DNA from: DAIDKA01 sp963726995 | Lineage (GTDB): Bacteria > Pseudomonadota > Gammaproteobacteria > Steroidobacterales > Steroidobacteraceae | NCBI GenBank assembly: GCA_963726995.1 | Contig: CAVSEP010000006.1 | Location: 124,001-188,000, forward strand | Length of the DNA: 64,000 bases | Reading direction: 5' to 3' | Shown here: one piece after another, positions 1 to 8,523 of the stretch | Position numbering within the stretch: position 1 is the first letter of the stretch | Layout: every line of letters begins with the position of its first letter | The notes under the pieces: model-generated | Told to the model about the DNA's origin: nothing | What the model saw: the letters and a program-made list of their open reading frames with translations, nothing else | The model's database searches: none | Position numbers and translations under genes: made by a program

Positions 1-714
1 TTCATCCCGCGGCGCCTGGTCGGGCCCTTCAATCTGCAGGGAATCACGCTGTTTGCGCTGTATCTGGCCGGCGTCGCGGGCGCGATGCTGGTCGCCTTCG
101 TCATCAAGCGCCTCTTCATGCGCGGTGACTACCATCCCCTGATGCTCGAGCTGCCCGAATACAAGTGGCCCAACGTGCGCAACCTGGTACTGGGCCTGTG
201 GGAGCGCACGCGCATCTTCCTGGGTCGCGTGGGCTCGGTGCTGCTGACGCTGATGGTGGTGCTGTGGGTGCTGTCCAGCTTTCCCGCCGCCCCGCCGGGC
301 GCCACGGAGCCGGCGATTACCTACAGCCTGGCGGGGCGGATCGGCCATGCCCTGCTGCTCATCTTCGCCCCCATCGGCTTCAACTGGCAGATCTGCGTGG
401 CGCTGGTTCCGGGATTGGCGGCGCGCGAGGTGGCGGTGGGCGCGCTGGGCACCGTCTACTCCATGTCGGCGGCGGGCCAGAACGTGGCCGGAGCGCTGCA
501 GCCCATCCTGGCCCACGGCTGGACCGTGGCCACGGGACTGTCACTGATCGCCTGGTACGTGTTCGCGCCGCAATGTCTGTCGACCCTGGCCGTGGTCCGT
601 CGCGAGACCAACAGCTGGCGCTATCCTGCGCTGATGGCGGCCTACCAGTTCTCACTCGCGTACCTGACCTCCTTCCTCACCTATCGGGCGGCGCTGGCCG
701 CGGGGCTGGGCTGA
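1..714 (+). CDS. feoB: Ferrous iron permease FeoB, C-terminal part (cut by window edge)
   Basis: The reading frame is open from base 1, so the N-terminal G domain lies outside the window. The roughly 237 residues seen are the C-terminal half of the FeoB permease: several hydrophobic segments and the family signature around ALVPGLAAREVAVGALGTVY, near the second Gate domain. FeoB imports Fe(II) through the inner membrane, powered or gated by its cytosolic GTPase domain. The gene is followed immediately by a small Cys-tailed membrane protein, a usual Feo arrangement in this group. The identity is clear; the 5' part cannot be judged. Confidence 0.93.
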   Translation, partial: FIPRRLVGPFNLQGITLFALYLAGVAGAMLVAFVIKRLFMRGDYHPLMLELPEYKWPNVRNLVLGLWERTRIFLGRVGSVLLTLMVVLWVLSSFPAAPPGATEPAITYSLAGRIGHALLLIFAPIGFNWQICVALVPGLAAREVAVGALGTVYSMSAAGQNVAGALQPILAHGWTVATGLSLIAWYVFAPQCLSTLAVVRRETNSWRYPALMAAYQFSLAYLTSFLTYRAALAAGLG

Positions 715-969
715 ATGCTCACCCTGCAGTGGTGCGTGGTCGTGCTGCTGGTGACGGTGAGCGCCGTGTACAGCGTGTGGCGGCTGCTGGGGGTGCGACA
801 GCGCCTGTGGTTGCTCGATCAACTGCTCCCCGTTGCCCGCCTTGCCCATGTGGGCTGGCCGGCGCGCCTGAAGGCTTCGCTGCAGAGGCAGGCGCTGCAG
901 GGCTGCGGCAGTTGCGGGGCTAACGCCGACGCGGTCCCGACTCGAAGGTCTGGCGCACCTCGCCATTGA
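715..969 (+). CDS. Small FeoB-associated Cys-tailed membrane protein (DUF6587-like)
   Basis: An 84-residue protein whose ATG directly abuts the feoB stop (TGA then ATG), so it is probably translationally coupled to feoB. It has one N-terminal membrane segment (about residues 5-25), a basic middle and a C-terminal GCGSCG cysteine cluster. This matches the small proteins that follow feoB in Xanthomonadales-like genomes (DUF6587 / FeoB-associated Cys-rich type). The role is unknown; the cysteines suggest iron or redox contact. Its last 50 bp overlap the 3' end of the convergent GNAT gene. Confidence 0.7.
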   Translation: MLTLQWCVVVLLVTVSAVYSVWRLLGVRQRLWLLDQLLPVARLAHVGWPARLKASLQRQALQGCGSCGANADAVPTRRSGAPRH

Positions 970-1456
970 AGATGCGCTCCTCGAACTGACCGCCCGTGTA
1001 GGTGGTCACGACCCGGCGCCAGAACTTCACGGCGCTGGGATTGCGCTGATACTCGGTGATTTCCCAGCGTCCGGCGAAGCGATCGAGGATCAGCTGCACG
1101 GCGCCGCGCCCTAGGCCCAGGCCACGGTGTCCGCGATCGATGAAGAACTCGCCCATGCGGTAGTCGGCGCCGCCGGCCGCGCGGGCGACCATGGCAAAGC
1201 CCACGGGCTGCTGTGATTGCGCGATCACCAGCGGGAAGGCATTCGGATCGCCGAACCAGCGGGCGACCTGATCCGGCTCGCGATGGCCGACCTCGCCCAG
1301 CACCGGGAAGATCCCCGTGCTCAAGGGATCCAGGTCATCGATATAGTCCCGGAAGACCTTGGCGATCCAGGCGCGGTCTTCCCGGGACGTGCGGGCGTCT
1401 CGCAGACTGATGGTCAAAGTCCGATCCTTCAACAAAAAGCCCGGAGCCGTGCTCAC
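920..1456 (-). CDS. GNAT-family N-acetyltransferase
   Basis: 178 residues with a GNAT fold pattern: the acetyl-CoA loop RGLGLGRGAVQL at about residues 110-121, preceded by a GEFFIDRGHR strand and followed by an NPSAVKFWRR helix typical of motif B. It would transfer an acetyl group from acetyl-CoA to an amine; the substrate is not readable. The start chosen is GTG at 1456; a TTG a dozen codons in (TTGACCATC) is an alternative. A hairpin with arms CGCGGGT/ACCCGCG (1458-1486) lies just upstream of the start. Confidence 0.75.
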   Translation of the reverse strand: MSTAPGFLLKDRTLTISLRDARTSREDRAWIAKVFRDYIDDLDPLSTGIFPVLGEVGHREPDQVARWFGDPNAFPLVIAQSQQPVGFAMVARAAGGADYRMGEFFIDRGHRGLGLGRGAVQLILDRFAGRWEITEYQRNPSAVKFWRRVVTTYTGGQFEERIFNGEVRQTFESGPRRR

Positions 1457-1514
1457 GCGCGGGTCCGGGCCATTTGCGAACCCGCGGCCGGGCTCGAATC
1501 AGTAACCTTGAAAG

Positions 1515-1715
1515 TTACTTCGGCGCAGAAGACGCCGCTGAGCTGTCGGCAGCCGCAGGAGCGGACGCTTCAGCCGGAGCCGAGGCGGGAGCCGCCTCAG
1601 GAGCTGAGGCAGCGGCGGCAGCCGAATCAGCGGCAGCCGGCGCGGCATCCTGCTTGGCGCAGGCGGCCAGCGCGAGCGCGGCGACGAGAGCGCTGAGAAC
1701 GAGTTTTGTATTCAT
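1515..1715 (-). CDS. Small Ala-rich lipoprotein
   Basis: 66 residues: a signal peptide (MNTKLVLSALVAALALAAC) ending in an LAAC lipobox, then an almost pure Ala/Pro/Ser/Glu/Asp low-complexity tail. It should be lipidated and sit in the envelope as a short flexible lipoprotein. The start is ATG at 1715, because it places the lipobox correctly; longer in-frame extensions upstream carry no signal features. No function can be assigned. A perfect palindrome at 1768-1781 lies about 50 bp upstream of the start and could control it. Confidence 0.65.
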   Translation of the reverse strand: MNTKLVLSALVAALALAACAKQDAAPAAADSAAAAASAPEAAPASAPAEASAPAAADSSAASSAPK

Positions 1716-1767
1716 TGAGCTGTACCCCGAGAAAGAAAAAGGCAAACGGTGAGAGACCAAATTTAAA

Positions 1768-1781
1768 ACTAACTAGTTAGT
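1768..1781. promoter_or_regulatory. Perfect 14-bp palindrome, candidate operator
   Basis: ACTAACTAGTTAGT reads identically on both strands. It lies in an AT-rich patch unlike its GC-rich surroundings, between the lipoprotein gene (minus, start 1715) and pepQ (plus, start 1973). Dimeric regulators such as TetR-type proteins bind sites of this size. That is inference; no regulator gene is adjacent. Confidence 0.4.
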
Positions 1782-1972
1782 CTGGCGATTTCAGATCGCG
1801 GCGCAGAATTCTATAGAGTTACGGCCGGTTTTTAAACAATCGTGAACGTCCCGTCATGAATAGCTGCCGGTTCGCGCGCCAAAACGGCGCTGGACCCGGT
1901 CTGCGCGCACCATCGCAGCCGCACCGAGGACCCGTGGCGATGCTGCGACTACAATGGAGCATATCGCAATGA

Positions 1973-3352
1973 ATGGCCGTGACAACCCATGCGGATGAGG
2001 CAATCCCCAAGCCGATGAGCGCCCCGGGGAGCGAATACGAGCAGCACCTGGCGAGCCTTGAGGCCCGCTTCGGCATGGCCCTCGGGCACTGCGGGTACGA
2101 TGCCGCACTGGTGTATTCGGGCCTGCTTTTACCGGCATTTCGTGATGATCAGAGCTACCCGTTCCGGCCCCAGGCCTGGTACTCGATCTGGGGCCCGCTG
2201 CCGCCCGCACCGGACTGCTTCATCCAGGTGAAACCGGGGTCCAGGCCCCGGCTGCTGATCTGCGCGCCGGATGACTTCTGGTACGCGCAGCAGCGCCTGC
2301 CCGAGGGGGACTGGACCCGGCATTTCGACATCCAGCTGTGCGGCAGCCTGGCCGCCACGCGCGCCGCACTGCCGCAGGATATGTCGCAGGTGGCGCTGAT
2401 CGGGCCGCCGGCCCCCGAAATGGCCGCCTGGGGGCTGGGGGCCGAAAACCCGGAAAAACTGCTGCTGGCGCTGGATTTCACGCGGGCCGCGAAAACCCCG
2501 TATGAGCTGTCGATGATGCGGCAGGCGAACCGGTTGACGGTCCGGGGTCATGCCGCCGCGGCGGCGGCCTTTGCCGCAGGAAGCAGCGAATACGGCATTC
2601 ACCAGGCCTTCCTCAGCGCCACCGGTGAGCGCGAACAGGAGCTGCCCTACAACGCCATCGTCGCCCTCAACGAGGCCGGCAGCGTGTTGCATTATCAAAA
2701 CTTGCGCCGCCAGCCTCCCGCAGCGCACCACTCGTTGCTGATCGACGCCGGCGCCCAGTGGTGCGGCTATGCCGCGGATGTCACCCGCACCTTGGTGGCG
2801 GACGGTGGCGCCCCCGGTCACCGGGACTTCGCAGCCCTGATCGCGGCCATGGAACGGGCCCAGCAGGGCCTGTGCGCTCAGGTCAAGAGCGGCGTGGATT
2901 GGCCCGATATCCACCTGGCCGCGCATCGGGCCGTGGCAGCGGTGCTGCAGGACAGCGGCCTGATCCGCTGCGATGCCGAGGCAGCGGTCGCCAGCGGGCT
3001 CTCGAGCGTGTTCCTGCCCCATGGCATCGGCCACCTGCTGGGCCTGCAGGTGCATGACGTGGGCGGCCTGCAGCGATCGGCCGCCGGGGGCGAGATAGGG
3101 CGGCCCCCGGGACACCCTTACCTGCGGCTGACAAGGCGCCTGGAGGCCGGCTTCGTCGTCACCATGGAACCGGGGCTGTATTTCATCGATCAGCTGCTGG
3201 CGCAGGCGCGCGCCGATGGGCGCGGCGCCCACATCAACTGGCCGGCGGTGGACCACCTGCGGCGCTTCGGCGGCATCCGCATCGAGGACGATCTGGCGGT
3301 CACCGCGTCAGGCTGCGAGAACCTGACGCGGGACGCCTTTGCCCAAAGCTGA
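1973..3352 (+). CDS. pepQ: Xaa-Pro dipeptidase (M24 family)
   Basis: 459 residues, the usual PepQ size. The M24 'pita-bread' metal site is complete: DAGAQWCGYAADVTRT (two Asp, about residues 255-268), HGIGHLLGLQVHD (His, about 350), EPGLYF (Glu, about 398) and IRIEDD (Glu, about 436). It cleaves dipeptides with C-terminal proline in the cytoplasm using two divalent metals. The start at 1973 has only a weak, distant GGAG; an internal Met a few residues later would also serve. The gene is convergent with mscL, the two stops lying next to each other. Confidence 0.88.
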   Translation: MAVTTHADEAIPKPMSAPGSEYEQHLASLEARFGMALGHCGYDAALVYSGLLLPAFRDDQSYPFRPQAWYSIWGPLPPAPDCFIQVKPGSRPRLLICAPDDFWYAQQRLPEGDWTRHFDIQLCGSLAATRAALPQDMSQVALIGPPAPEMAAWGLGAENPEKLLLALDFTRAAKTPYELSMMRQANRLTVRGHAAAAAAFAAGSSEYGIHQAFLSATGEREQELPYNAIVALNEAGSVLHYQNLRRQPPAAHHSLLIDAGAQWCGYAADVTRTLVADGGAPGHRDFAALIAAMERAQQGLCAQVKSGVDWPDIHLAAHRAVAAVLQDSGLIRCDAEAAVASGLSSVFLPHGIGHLLGLQVHDVGGLQRSAAGGEIGRPPGHPYLRLTRRLEAGFVVTMEPGLYFIDQLLAQARADGRGAHINWPAVDHLRRFGGIRIEDDLAVTASGCENLTRDAFAQS

Positions 3353-3752
3353 CTAGCGCTTGGCGAGCAGGTCGCGGATCTGCGGTCAGCAGCACCTCTT
3401 CCTTGGAGGGCGCAGGCGGTGGGGCCGGCGCCGGAGCAGGCGGGCGCTTCAGGGAATTGATCCCCTTGATCAGGATGAACAGCGCAAAGGCCACGATCAG
3501 GAACTCCAGGATGGTCTGACCGAAGGAGCCATATTTCAGCAGCACCGGCTTGCCCGTCGGATCCAGTCCCAGCTTCACGGCGAGGTCCGTGAAGTTGATG
3601 CCCCCGATGGCAAGGCCGATGGGCGGCATGATCACGTCGGCCACCAGCGAGCCGACGATCTTGCCGAATGCGGCGCCGATCACCACGCCGACCGCCAGGT
3701 CGATGACGTTTCCCTTCATTGCGAATTCTTTGAATTCTGATCCCAAGCTCAT
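3353..3752 (-). CDS. mscL: Large-conductance mechanosensitive channel MscL (one-base frameshift near the 3' end)
   Basis: The N-terminus (SLGSEFKEFAMKGNVIDLAVG) and the first membrane segment (GVVIGAAFGKIVGSLVADVIMPP) are diagnostic. A second membrane segment lies at about residues 75-100, followed by a charged cytoplasmic helix. MscL is the homopentameric inner-membrane emergency valve that opens under hypo-osmotic shock. One extra base at about 3383 shifts the frame; removing it restores the family C-terminus QIRDLLAKR followed by TAG at 3355-3353. The rest of the gene is intact, so an assembly insertion is likelier than decay. Confidence 0.9.
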
Positions 3753-3808
3753 AGGAACTCCTTAGCCGTAATGCCAGTCGGCCCGTGGTGATTATGAACC
3801 GGAAATAG

Positions 3809-3834
3809 CAAAAACCCCGCATGCGCGGGGTTTT
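3809..3834 (-). terminator. Rho-independent terminator after rplQ
   Basis: The perfect stem AAAACCCCGC / GCGGGGTTTT with a short ATGC core is followed on the minus strand by a T run. It sits 30 bp past the rplQ stop and before mscL, so it closes the alpha operon. The symmetric A/T flanks could let it work on the other strand too. Confidence 0.85.
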
Positions 3835-3863
3835 CGCTCAAACGATCACGTTTGCCTAAGGCC

Positions 3864-4359
3864 TCAGGCCGCCGCCTTCTTGCGGCGACGCGGCTTGGCC
3901 TCTTCGGCCGGTGCCGCAGCTTCCACCTTCGGAGCCGCGGCCTTCTTCTTCTTGCGGGCAGGCTTGGCGGCGGCGGGCTTGTCGGCCGCCACCACTTCGC
4001 CGGCCTTGTCGACCAGCTGCATCAACGCCATGGGCGCGTTGTCCCCGGCGCGCGGCACCATGCGCAGGATGCGGGTGTAGCCGCCGGCGCGTGCCTTGAA
4101 GCGCGGGCCCAGGTCATCGAACAGCTTTTCGACCACCGCGCTGTCGCGCAGCCGCGGCGAACGCCAGGCGGCGGTGCGCCTCGCTGTCCTGCTTGGCGAG
4201 CGTGATCAGCGGCTCGACGACGCGCCGCAGTTCCTTGGCCTTGGGCAGCGTGGTACGGATGGTCTCGTGGCGCAGCAGCGAAACACTCATGTTCCGCAGC
4301 ATCGCGGCCCGATGCGGGCTGTTGCGCGAGAGCTGCCGACCGCTCAGTTGGTGACGCAT
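3864..4359 (-). CDS. rplQ: 50S ribosomal protein L17 (one-base frameshift; long Lys/Ala tail)
   Basis: Starts MRHQLSGRQLSRNSPHRAAM, the L17 signature, and continues with VVEKLFDDLGPRFKARAGGYTRI. The two parts are in different frames: one extra base at about 4155 lies inside F-A-R-L-R-D, and removing it joins them. The corrected protein is about 164 residues against about 127 in E. coli; the surplus is a C-terminal Lys/Arg/Ala/Pro tail (KPARKKKKAAAP...). L17 lies near the peptide exit tunnel of the large subunit. It is the last gene of the alpha operon, 58 bp after rpoA. Confidence 0.93.
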
Positions 4360-4417
4360 ATCTTTATCCTCAAATCCTCTACGTGCGCCGCCGTTGGCGG
4401 CGGCGCGGGCGCATCAA

Positions 4418-5422
4418 TCAGATGCTGTCCCGCTCCTCATCATGCTTCAGTCCCGCCGGCGGCCAGCCGTCCAGGCGCATGCCCAACATCAGGCCATGGC
4501 TCTGCAGGACTTCCTTGATCTCGGTCAGGGACTTCTTGCCGAGGTTCGGGGTGCGCAGCAGCTCGACCTCGGTACGCTGGACCAGATCGCCGATGTAATG
4601 GATGTTCTCCGCCTTCAGGCAGTTGGCGCTGCGGACGGTGAGCTCCAGCTCGTCCACGGGACGCAGCAGGATCGGATCGAACTGCATGTCGGCGACCTTG
4701 GTGGCCGCTTCCTCCTCGCCCTGCAGGTCCACGAACACCGACAGCTGGTCCTTGAGGATGCCGCCGGCGCGCCGGATGGCTTCCTCGGCATCGATGGTGC
4801 CGTTGGTCTCGATGTCGATGACCAGCTTGTCCAGGTCGGTGCGCTGCTCGACGCGCGCCGCATCCACCGAGTAGGTGACGCGGCGGATCGGGGAGAAGGA
4901 GGCATCCAGCTGCAGGCGGCCGATGGGGCGGGTCTGCTCCTCGAACGCCGCGCGCTGGGCCGCCGGGCGGTAGCCACGGCCGCGCTCGACGCGCAGGGTC
5001 ATGGACAGCTCGCCGGCCTTGGTGAGGTTGGCGATCACCAGATCCGGATTCACGACTTCCACGTCATGGTCCAGCTGGATGTCACCGGCCGTCACCGGGC
5101 CCGGGCCCTTCTTGTGCAGGCGCAGCTCGGCGCTGTCGCGCGTATGCATGCGCAACGCCACGAGCTTCAGGTTCAGCAGGATGTCGACCACGTCTTCCTG
5201 CACACCCTCGATGCTGGTGTACTCGTGCAGCACGCCGTCGATCTCGACTTCGGTGATGGCGCTGCCGGGCATGGACGACAGCAGCACGCGCCGCAGCGCG
5301 TTGCCGAGCGTATGGCCGAAGCCGCGCTCGAACGGCTCAATGATCACGCGGGCCTGTCTAGGGGCAACCGGCTGCACCTTGACCACACGGGGCTTTAAGA
5401 ACTCTCCAACTGATCCCTGCAT
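4418..5422 (-). CDS. rpoA: DNA-directed RNA polymerase subunit alpha
   Basis: 334 residues, full length. The N-terminal domain (1-235) carries the dimerisation motif GFGHTLGNALRRVLLSS; the C-terminal domain (about 250-320) has RSANCLKAENI and the NLGKKSLTEIKEVL helix-hairpin-helix used for UP-element and activator contact. It nucleates polymerase assembly. It lies between rpsD and rplQ in the conserved alpha operon order. Confidence 0.98.
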   Translation of the reverse strand: MQGSVGEFLKPRVVKVQPVAPRQARVIIEPFERGFGHTLGNALRRVLLSSMPGSAITEVEIDGVLHEYTSIEGVQEDVVDILLNLKLVALRMHTRDSAELRLHKKGPGPVTAGDIQLDHDVEVVNPDLVIANLTKAGELSMTLRVERGRGYRPAAQRAAFEEQTRPIGRLQLDASFSPIRRVTYSVDAARVEQRTDLDKLVIDIETNGTIDAEEAIRRAGGILKDQLSVFVDLQGEEEAATKVADMQFDPILLRPVDELELTVRSANCLKAENIHYIGDLVQRTEVELLRTPNLGKKSLTEIKEVLQSHGLMLGMRLDGWPPAGLKHDEERDSI

Positions 5423-5466
5423 AGCTACTCACCTTGCCGGGTTGACCGGCCGCAGATAAAACGAAA

Positions 5467-5495
5467 TCGGACGGTCAATAATCACTACCGTCCGA
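5467..5495 (-). terminator. Hairpin between rpsD and rpoA, probable attenuator or processing site
   Basis: A nine-base-pair perfect stem (TCGGACGGT / ACCGTCCGA) with an 11-nt loop, followed on the minus strand by TTTCGTTTTAT. This is an imperfect terminator that could lower rpoA relative to upstream ribosomal genes. Inference from sequence only. Confidence 0.55.
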
Positions 5496-5530
5496 CCCCC
5501 GCGGGACGAAATCCCCGGGCTGCTTAAGAA

Positions 5531-6154
5531 TTACTTCGAATACAACTCGACGACGAGGTTCTCGTTGATGTCGGGCAGGATCTCGTCCCGCGCCGGCACG
5601 GTGCGGAACACGCCCTTGAATGTCTTCTCGTCCACTTCGACCCATTCCGGCAGGCCGACCTGCTGGGCCATGGTGAGGGCGCTGGCGATGCGCAGCTGCT
5701 TGCGCGACTTCTCGCGCACCGACACCACGTCCCCGGCGCGCACCTGGTAGGAGGCGATGGTGACCACCTGCTCGTTGACCAGGATGGCCTTGTGGCTGAC
5801 CAGCTGGCGAGCCTCGGCGCGGGTGACGGCAAAACCCATGCGATAGACCACGTTGTCCAGGCGGCACTCCAGCAGCTTCAGCAGGTTCTCGCCGGTGGCG
5901 CCGGTGCGCCGGGCGGCCTCTTCGTAGTAGTTGCTGAACTGGCGCTCGAGCACGCCGTACATGCGCCGCAGCTTCTGCTTCTCGCGCAGCTGCGTGCCGT
6001 AATCCGACAGCCGCTGGCGGCGCTCGCCCTTGATGCCGCCGGGGGGCACCTGGAACTTGCACTTGCTCTCGAGGGGCTTCGCGCCGCTCTTGAGGAACAG
6101 ATCCGTGCCTTCGCGACGGGCGAGCTTGCAGGTGGGACCGATATACCGCGCCAT
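5531..6154 (-). CDS. rpsD: 30S ribosomal protein S4
   Basis: 207 residues, normal length. N-terminus MARYIGPTCKLARREGTDLF; the S4 RNA-binding domain spans about residues 97-160 (RLDNVVYRMGF, ARQLVSHKAILVN). A primary 16S rRNA binder that nucleates 30S assembly and, in E. coli, represses the alpha operon. It stands between rpsK and rpoA. Confidence 0.98.
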   Translation of the reverse strand: MARYIGPTCKLARREGTDLFLKSGAKPLESKCKFQVPPGGIKGERRQRLSDYGTQLREKQKLRRMYGVLERQFSNYYEEAARRTGATGENLLKLLECRLDNVVYRMGFAVTRAEARQLVSHKAILVNEQVVTIASYQVRAGDVVSVREKSRKQLRIASALTMAQQVGLPEWVEVDEKTFKGVFRTVPARDEILPDINENLVVELYSK

Positions 6155-6178
6155 ATGCTTATGAGTTCCTTGAAAGGC

Positions 6179-6607
6179 CTAGACCCGGCGCTTCTTGGGG
6201 GGACGGCAGCCATTGTGCGGAATGGGCGTCACGTCCGAAATACTGGTGATCTTAAGTCCGCAGGTGTTCAGCGCCCGCACGGCCGATTCGCGACCGGGGC
6301 CGGGTCCGCCCACGCGCACTTCGACATTCTTCAGGCCATGCTCCTGCGCGGCCACTCCCGCCTTCTCGGCGGCGACCTGCGCGGCGAACGGCGTGCTCTT
6401 GCGCGAGCCGCGGAAGCCACAACCGCCCGAGGTCGCCCAGGACAGCGTGTTGCCCTGCCGATCGGTGATCGTGATGATGGTGTTGTTGAAGCTGGCGTGC
6501 ACGTGCGCGATCCCGTCGAGCACGTTCTTGCGCAGCTTCTTCGGCTTCTTCGGACCGCCGGTCTGGGCGGGGTTCGCCGCGGCCTGCGGTTGTTTCTGTT
6601 CGGCCAT
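6179..6607 (-). CDS. rpsK: 30S ribosomal protein S11
   Basis: 142 residues, slightly longer than E. coli S11 because of an N-terminal Gln/Lys/Ala-rich extension. The core motifs ASFNNTIITITDRQGN and GPGPGRESAVRALN, and the C-terminus ITSISDVTPIPHNGCRPPKK, are typical. It forms part of the 30S platform near the mRNA exit. Alpha operon, 15 bp after rpsM. Confidence 0.98.
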   Translation of the reverse strand: MAEQKQPQAAANPAQTGGPKKPKKLRKNVLDGIAHVHASFNNTIITITDRQGNTLSWATSGGCGFRGSRKSTPFAAQVAAEKAGVAAQEHGLKNVEVRVGGPGPGRESAVRALNTCGLKITSISDVTPIPHNGCRPPKKRRV

Positions 6608-6622
6608 TATCGTGTTGCCTCG

Positions 6623-7003
6623 TTACGCCTTGCCCGGCGGTGCGTTCAGCTTGACGGCCTGCTTGCGCGGGCCCTTGCGTGTACGCGCATTGGTCTTGGT
6701 ACGCTGGCCGCGGACGGGGAGTCCGCGACGATGCCGGATGCCCCGGTAGGAACCCAGGTCCATCAGGCGCTTGATGTTCATCGACACTTCGCGGCGCAGG
6801 TCGCCTTCGACGGCGAACTTCGCGATCTGCGAGCGCAGGGCATTCACCTCCGGCTCGGTCAGGTCCTTGACGCGGGTGTGCGGGTCGACCCCGGCAGCCA
6901 CGCAGGTCTCGACCGCACGGGTGCGGCCCACGCCGTAGATGTGCTGCAAGCCCACCCACACGTGCTTGTTCATCGGAATATTGATGCCGGCTATGCGAGC
7001 CAT
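6623..7003 (-). CDS. rpsM: 30S ribosomal protein S13
   Basis: 126 residues. MARIAGINIP start; helix-two-turn-helix region GLQHIYGVGRTRA; C-terminal tail RRGLPVRGQRTKTNARTRKGP that reaches into the P site. It contacts the large subunit through the head bridges. First gene of the alpha cluster, only 4 bp after rpmJ, so there is no room for a separate alpha leader here. Confidence 0.98.
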   Translation of the reverse strand: MARIAGINIPMNKHVWVGLQHIYGVGRTRAVETCVAAGVDPHTRVKDLTEPEVNALRSQIAKFAVEGDLRREVSMNIKRLMDLGSYRGIRHRRGLPVRGQRTKTNARTRKGPRKQAVKLNAPPGKA

Positions 7004-7007
7004 TGGT

Positions 7008-7121
7008 TCAACCCTGTCTTTGCTTGTGGCGCTGGTCGCTGCAGATCACATAGACCACGCGCCGACGGCGCACGATCTTGCAGTTCTTGCAGATCTTTTT
7101 GACGGATGGACGTACTTTCAT
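7008..7121 (-). CDS. rpmJ: 50S ribosomal protein L36 (zinc-ribbon type)
   Basis: A 37-residue gene. It reads MKVRPSVKKICKNCKIVRRR..., with the C-x2-C...C...H pattern (CKNC, C, H) of the zinc-binding L36 form. It ends in KQRQG, 4 bp before rpsM. The position between secY and rpsM is the conserved one. Confidence 0.96.
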   Translation of the reverse strand: MKVRPSVKKICKNCKIVRRRRVVYVICSDQRHKQRQG

Positions 7122-7154
7122 GAGGATGTTCCGTAAATTTCGGCGCTTGAGGCG

Positions 7155-8507
7155 TCAGCCGCCCGCCCCTGTGCGGCCGTAGCCGAGCAGGTTCGCCTTC
7201 TTGAGCAGGCCCGGATACTGATGGGACATCATGTGAGCCTGCAGCTGCGACATGAAATCCATCACTACCACCACCACGATCATCAGCGAGGTGCCGCCGA
7301 ACTGGAACGGAACGCCCTGGGAGGAGACCAGGAATTCCGGCAGCAGGCACACCCCCGCGACGTACAGGGCACCCCACAGCGTCAGGCGTGAGAGCACCTT
7401 GTCGATGTATTCGCCGGTCTGCAGACCGGGGCGGATGCCGGGGATGAAGGCACCGGACTTCTGCAGGTTCTGCGCGGTGTCGCGCGAGTTGAACACCAGC
7501 GCGGTGTAGAAGAAGCAGAAGAACAGGATCAGCACCGCGTAGACCACCAGGTGCGCGGGCTGCCCGTAGCCCAGCGAATTGGCGATCTTCTGCAGGATCT
7601 CGCCGGTCTTGCCGGTGGAACTGCCGCCCAGGAAGTTCGCGATGGTCGCCGGGAACAGCAGGATGCTGGAGGCGAAGATCGGCGGGATCACGCCCGACAT
7701 GTTGAGCTTGAACGGCAGGTGGCTGTTCTGGCCGGCGAACATGCGCCGTCCGACCTGGCGCTTGGCGTAGTTGACCGGAATACGCCGCTGCGCACGCTCC
7801 ACGAACACCACGAAGCCGGTGACGCCCAGCACCACGATCACCAGCAGCAGGAAGAAGGGACCGGACATTTCCCCGGTGCTGACGGCGTTGAAGGTATTGC
7901 CGAGGGCATTGGGCAGCCCCGCCACGATGCCGGAGAGGATCAGCATGGAGATGCCGTTGCCGATGCCGCGCTCGGTGATCTGCTCGCCCAGCCACATCAG
8001 GAACAGGGTGCCGGTGGTCATGGTGATGGTGGCCGTCATCAGCCACATCGGTCCGCCGGCGAGCACCATGTGGTTGGCCTGCAGGGCGACCGCCGCGGCG
8101 AAGGACTGGAAGGCCGCCAGGATCACGGTGCCATAACGGGTGTATTCGGTGATCTTGCGCCGGCCGGACTCGCCTTCCTTGCGCAGTTCCATCAGCGTCG
8201 GCACCACCATCGACATCATCTGGATGATGATGGAGGCGGAGATGTAGGGCATCACGCCCATGGCGAAGATCGACAGGCGCTGCAGCGCGCCGCCGGAGAA
8301 CATGTTCGCGATCCCGAGGATGCCGTTGGACTGGTCCTGGAAGAAGCGCGCCACGGCATCCGGGTTGATGCCCGGCACCGGGATGAAGGTGCCGATGCGG
8401 TAGACGACCATGCCCGCGATCAGGAAGAACAGGCGGCCGCGTATCTCGGAGAAGCGTGAGGCTTCCCCGAGCGCATTGGCCGGACTGCTGTTCGTGCTGG
8501 TTGCCAC
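7155..8507 (-). CDS. secY: Protein translocase subunit SecY
   Basis: 450 residues with ten predicted membrane segments. It includes the plug-side motif PGINPDAV, ISASIIIQMM in TM2, and cytoplasmic loops around GRRKITEYTRYGT and the conserved VERAQRRIPV. SecY is the pore of the SecYEG translocon for exported and membrane proteins. Conserved place at the end of the spc operon, between rplO and rpmJ. Confidence 0.98.
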   Translation of the reverse strand: MATSTNSSPANALGEASRFSEIRGRLFFLIAGMVVYRIGTFIPVPGINPDAVARFFQDQSNGILGIANMFSGGALQRLSIFAMGVMPYISASIIIQMMSMVVPTLMELRKEGESGRRKITEYTRYGTVILAAFQSFAAAVALQANHMVLAGGPMWLMTATITMTTGTLFLMWLGEQITERGIGNGISMLILSGIVAGLPNALGNTFNAVSTGEMSGPFFLLLVIVVLGVTGFVVFVERAQRRIPVNYAKRQVGRRMFAGQNSHLPFKLNMSGVIPPIFASSILLFPATIANFLGGSSTGKTGEILQKIANSLGYGQPAHLVVYAVLILFFCFFYTALVFNSRDTAQNLQKSGAFIPGIRPGLQTGEYIDKVLSRLTLWGALYVAGVCLLPEFLVSSQGVPFQFGGTSLMIVVVVVMDFMSQLQAHMMSHQYPGLLKKANLLGYGRTGAGG

Positions 8508-8523
8508 TGTGCCGCGCGTTCCC

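Noticed and set aside
1458..1486. Hairpin CGCGGGT/ACCCGCG just upstream of the first GNAT gene
   Set aside because: A seven-base-pair stem in GC-rich DNA without a T run or known motif; noted only in the gene entry.
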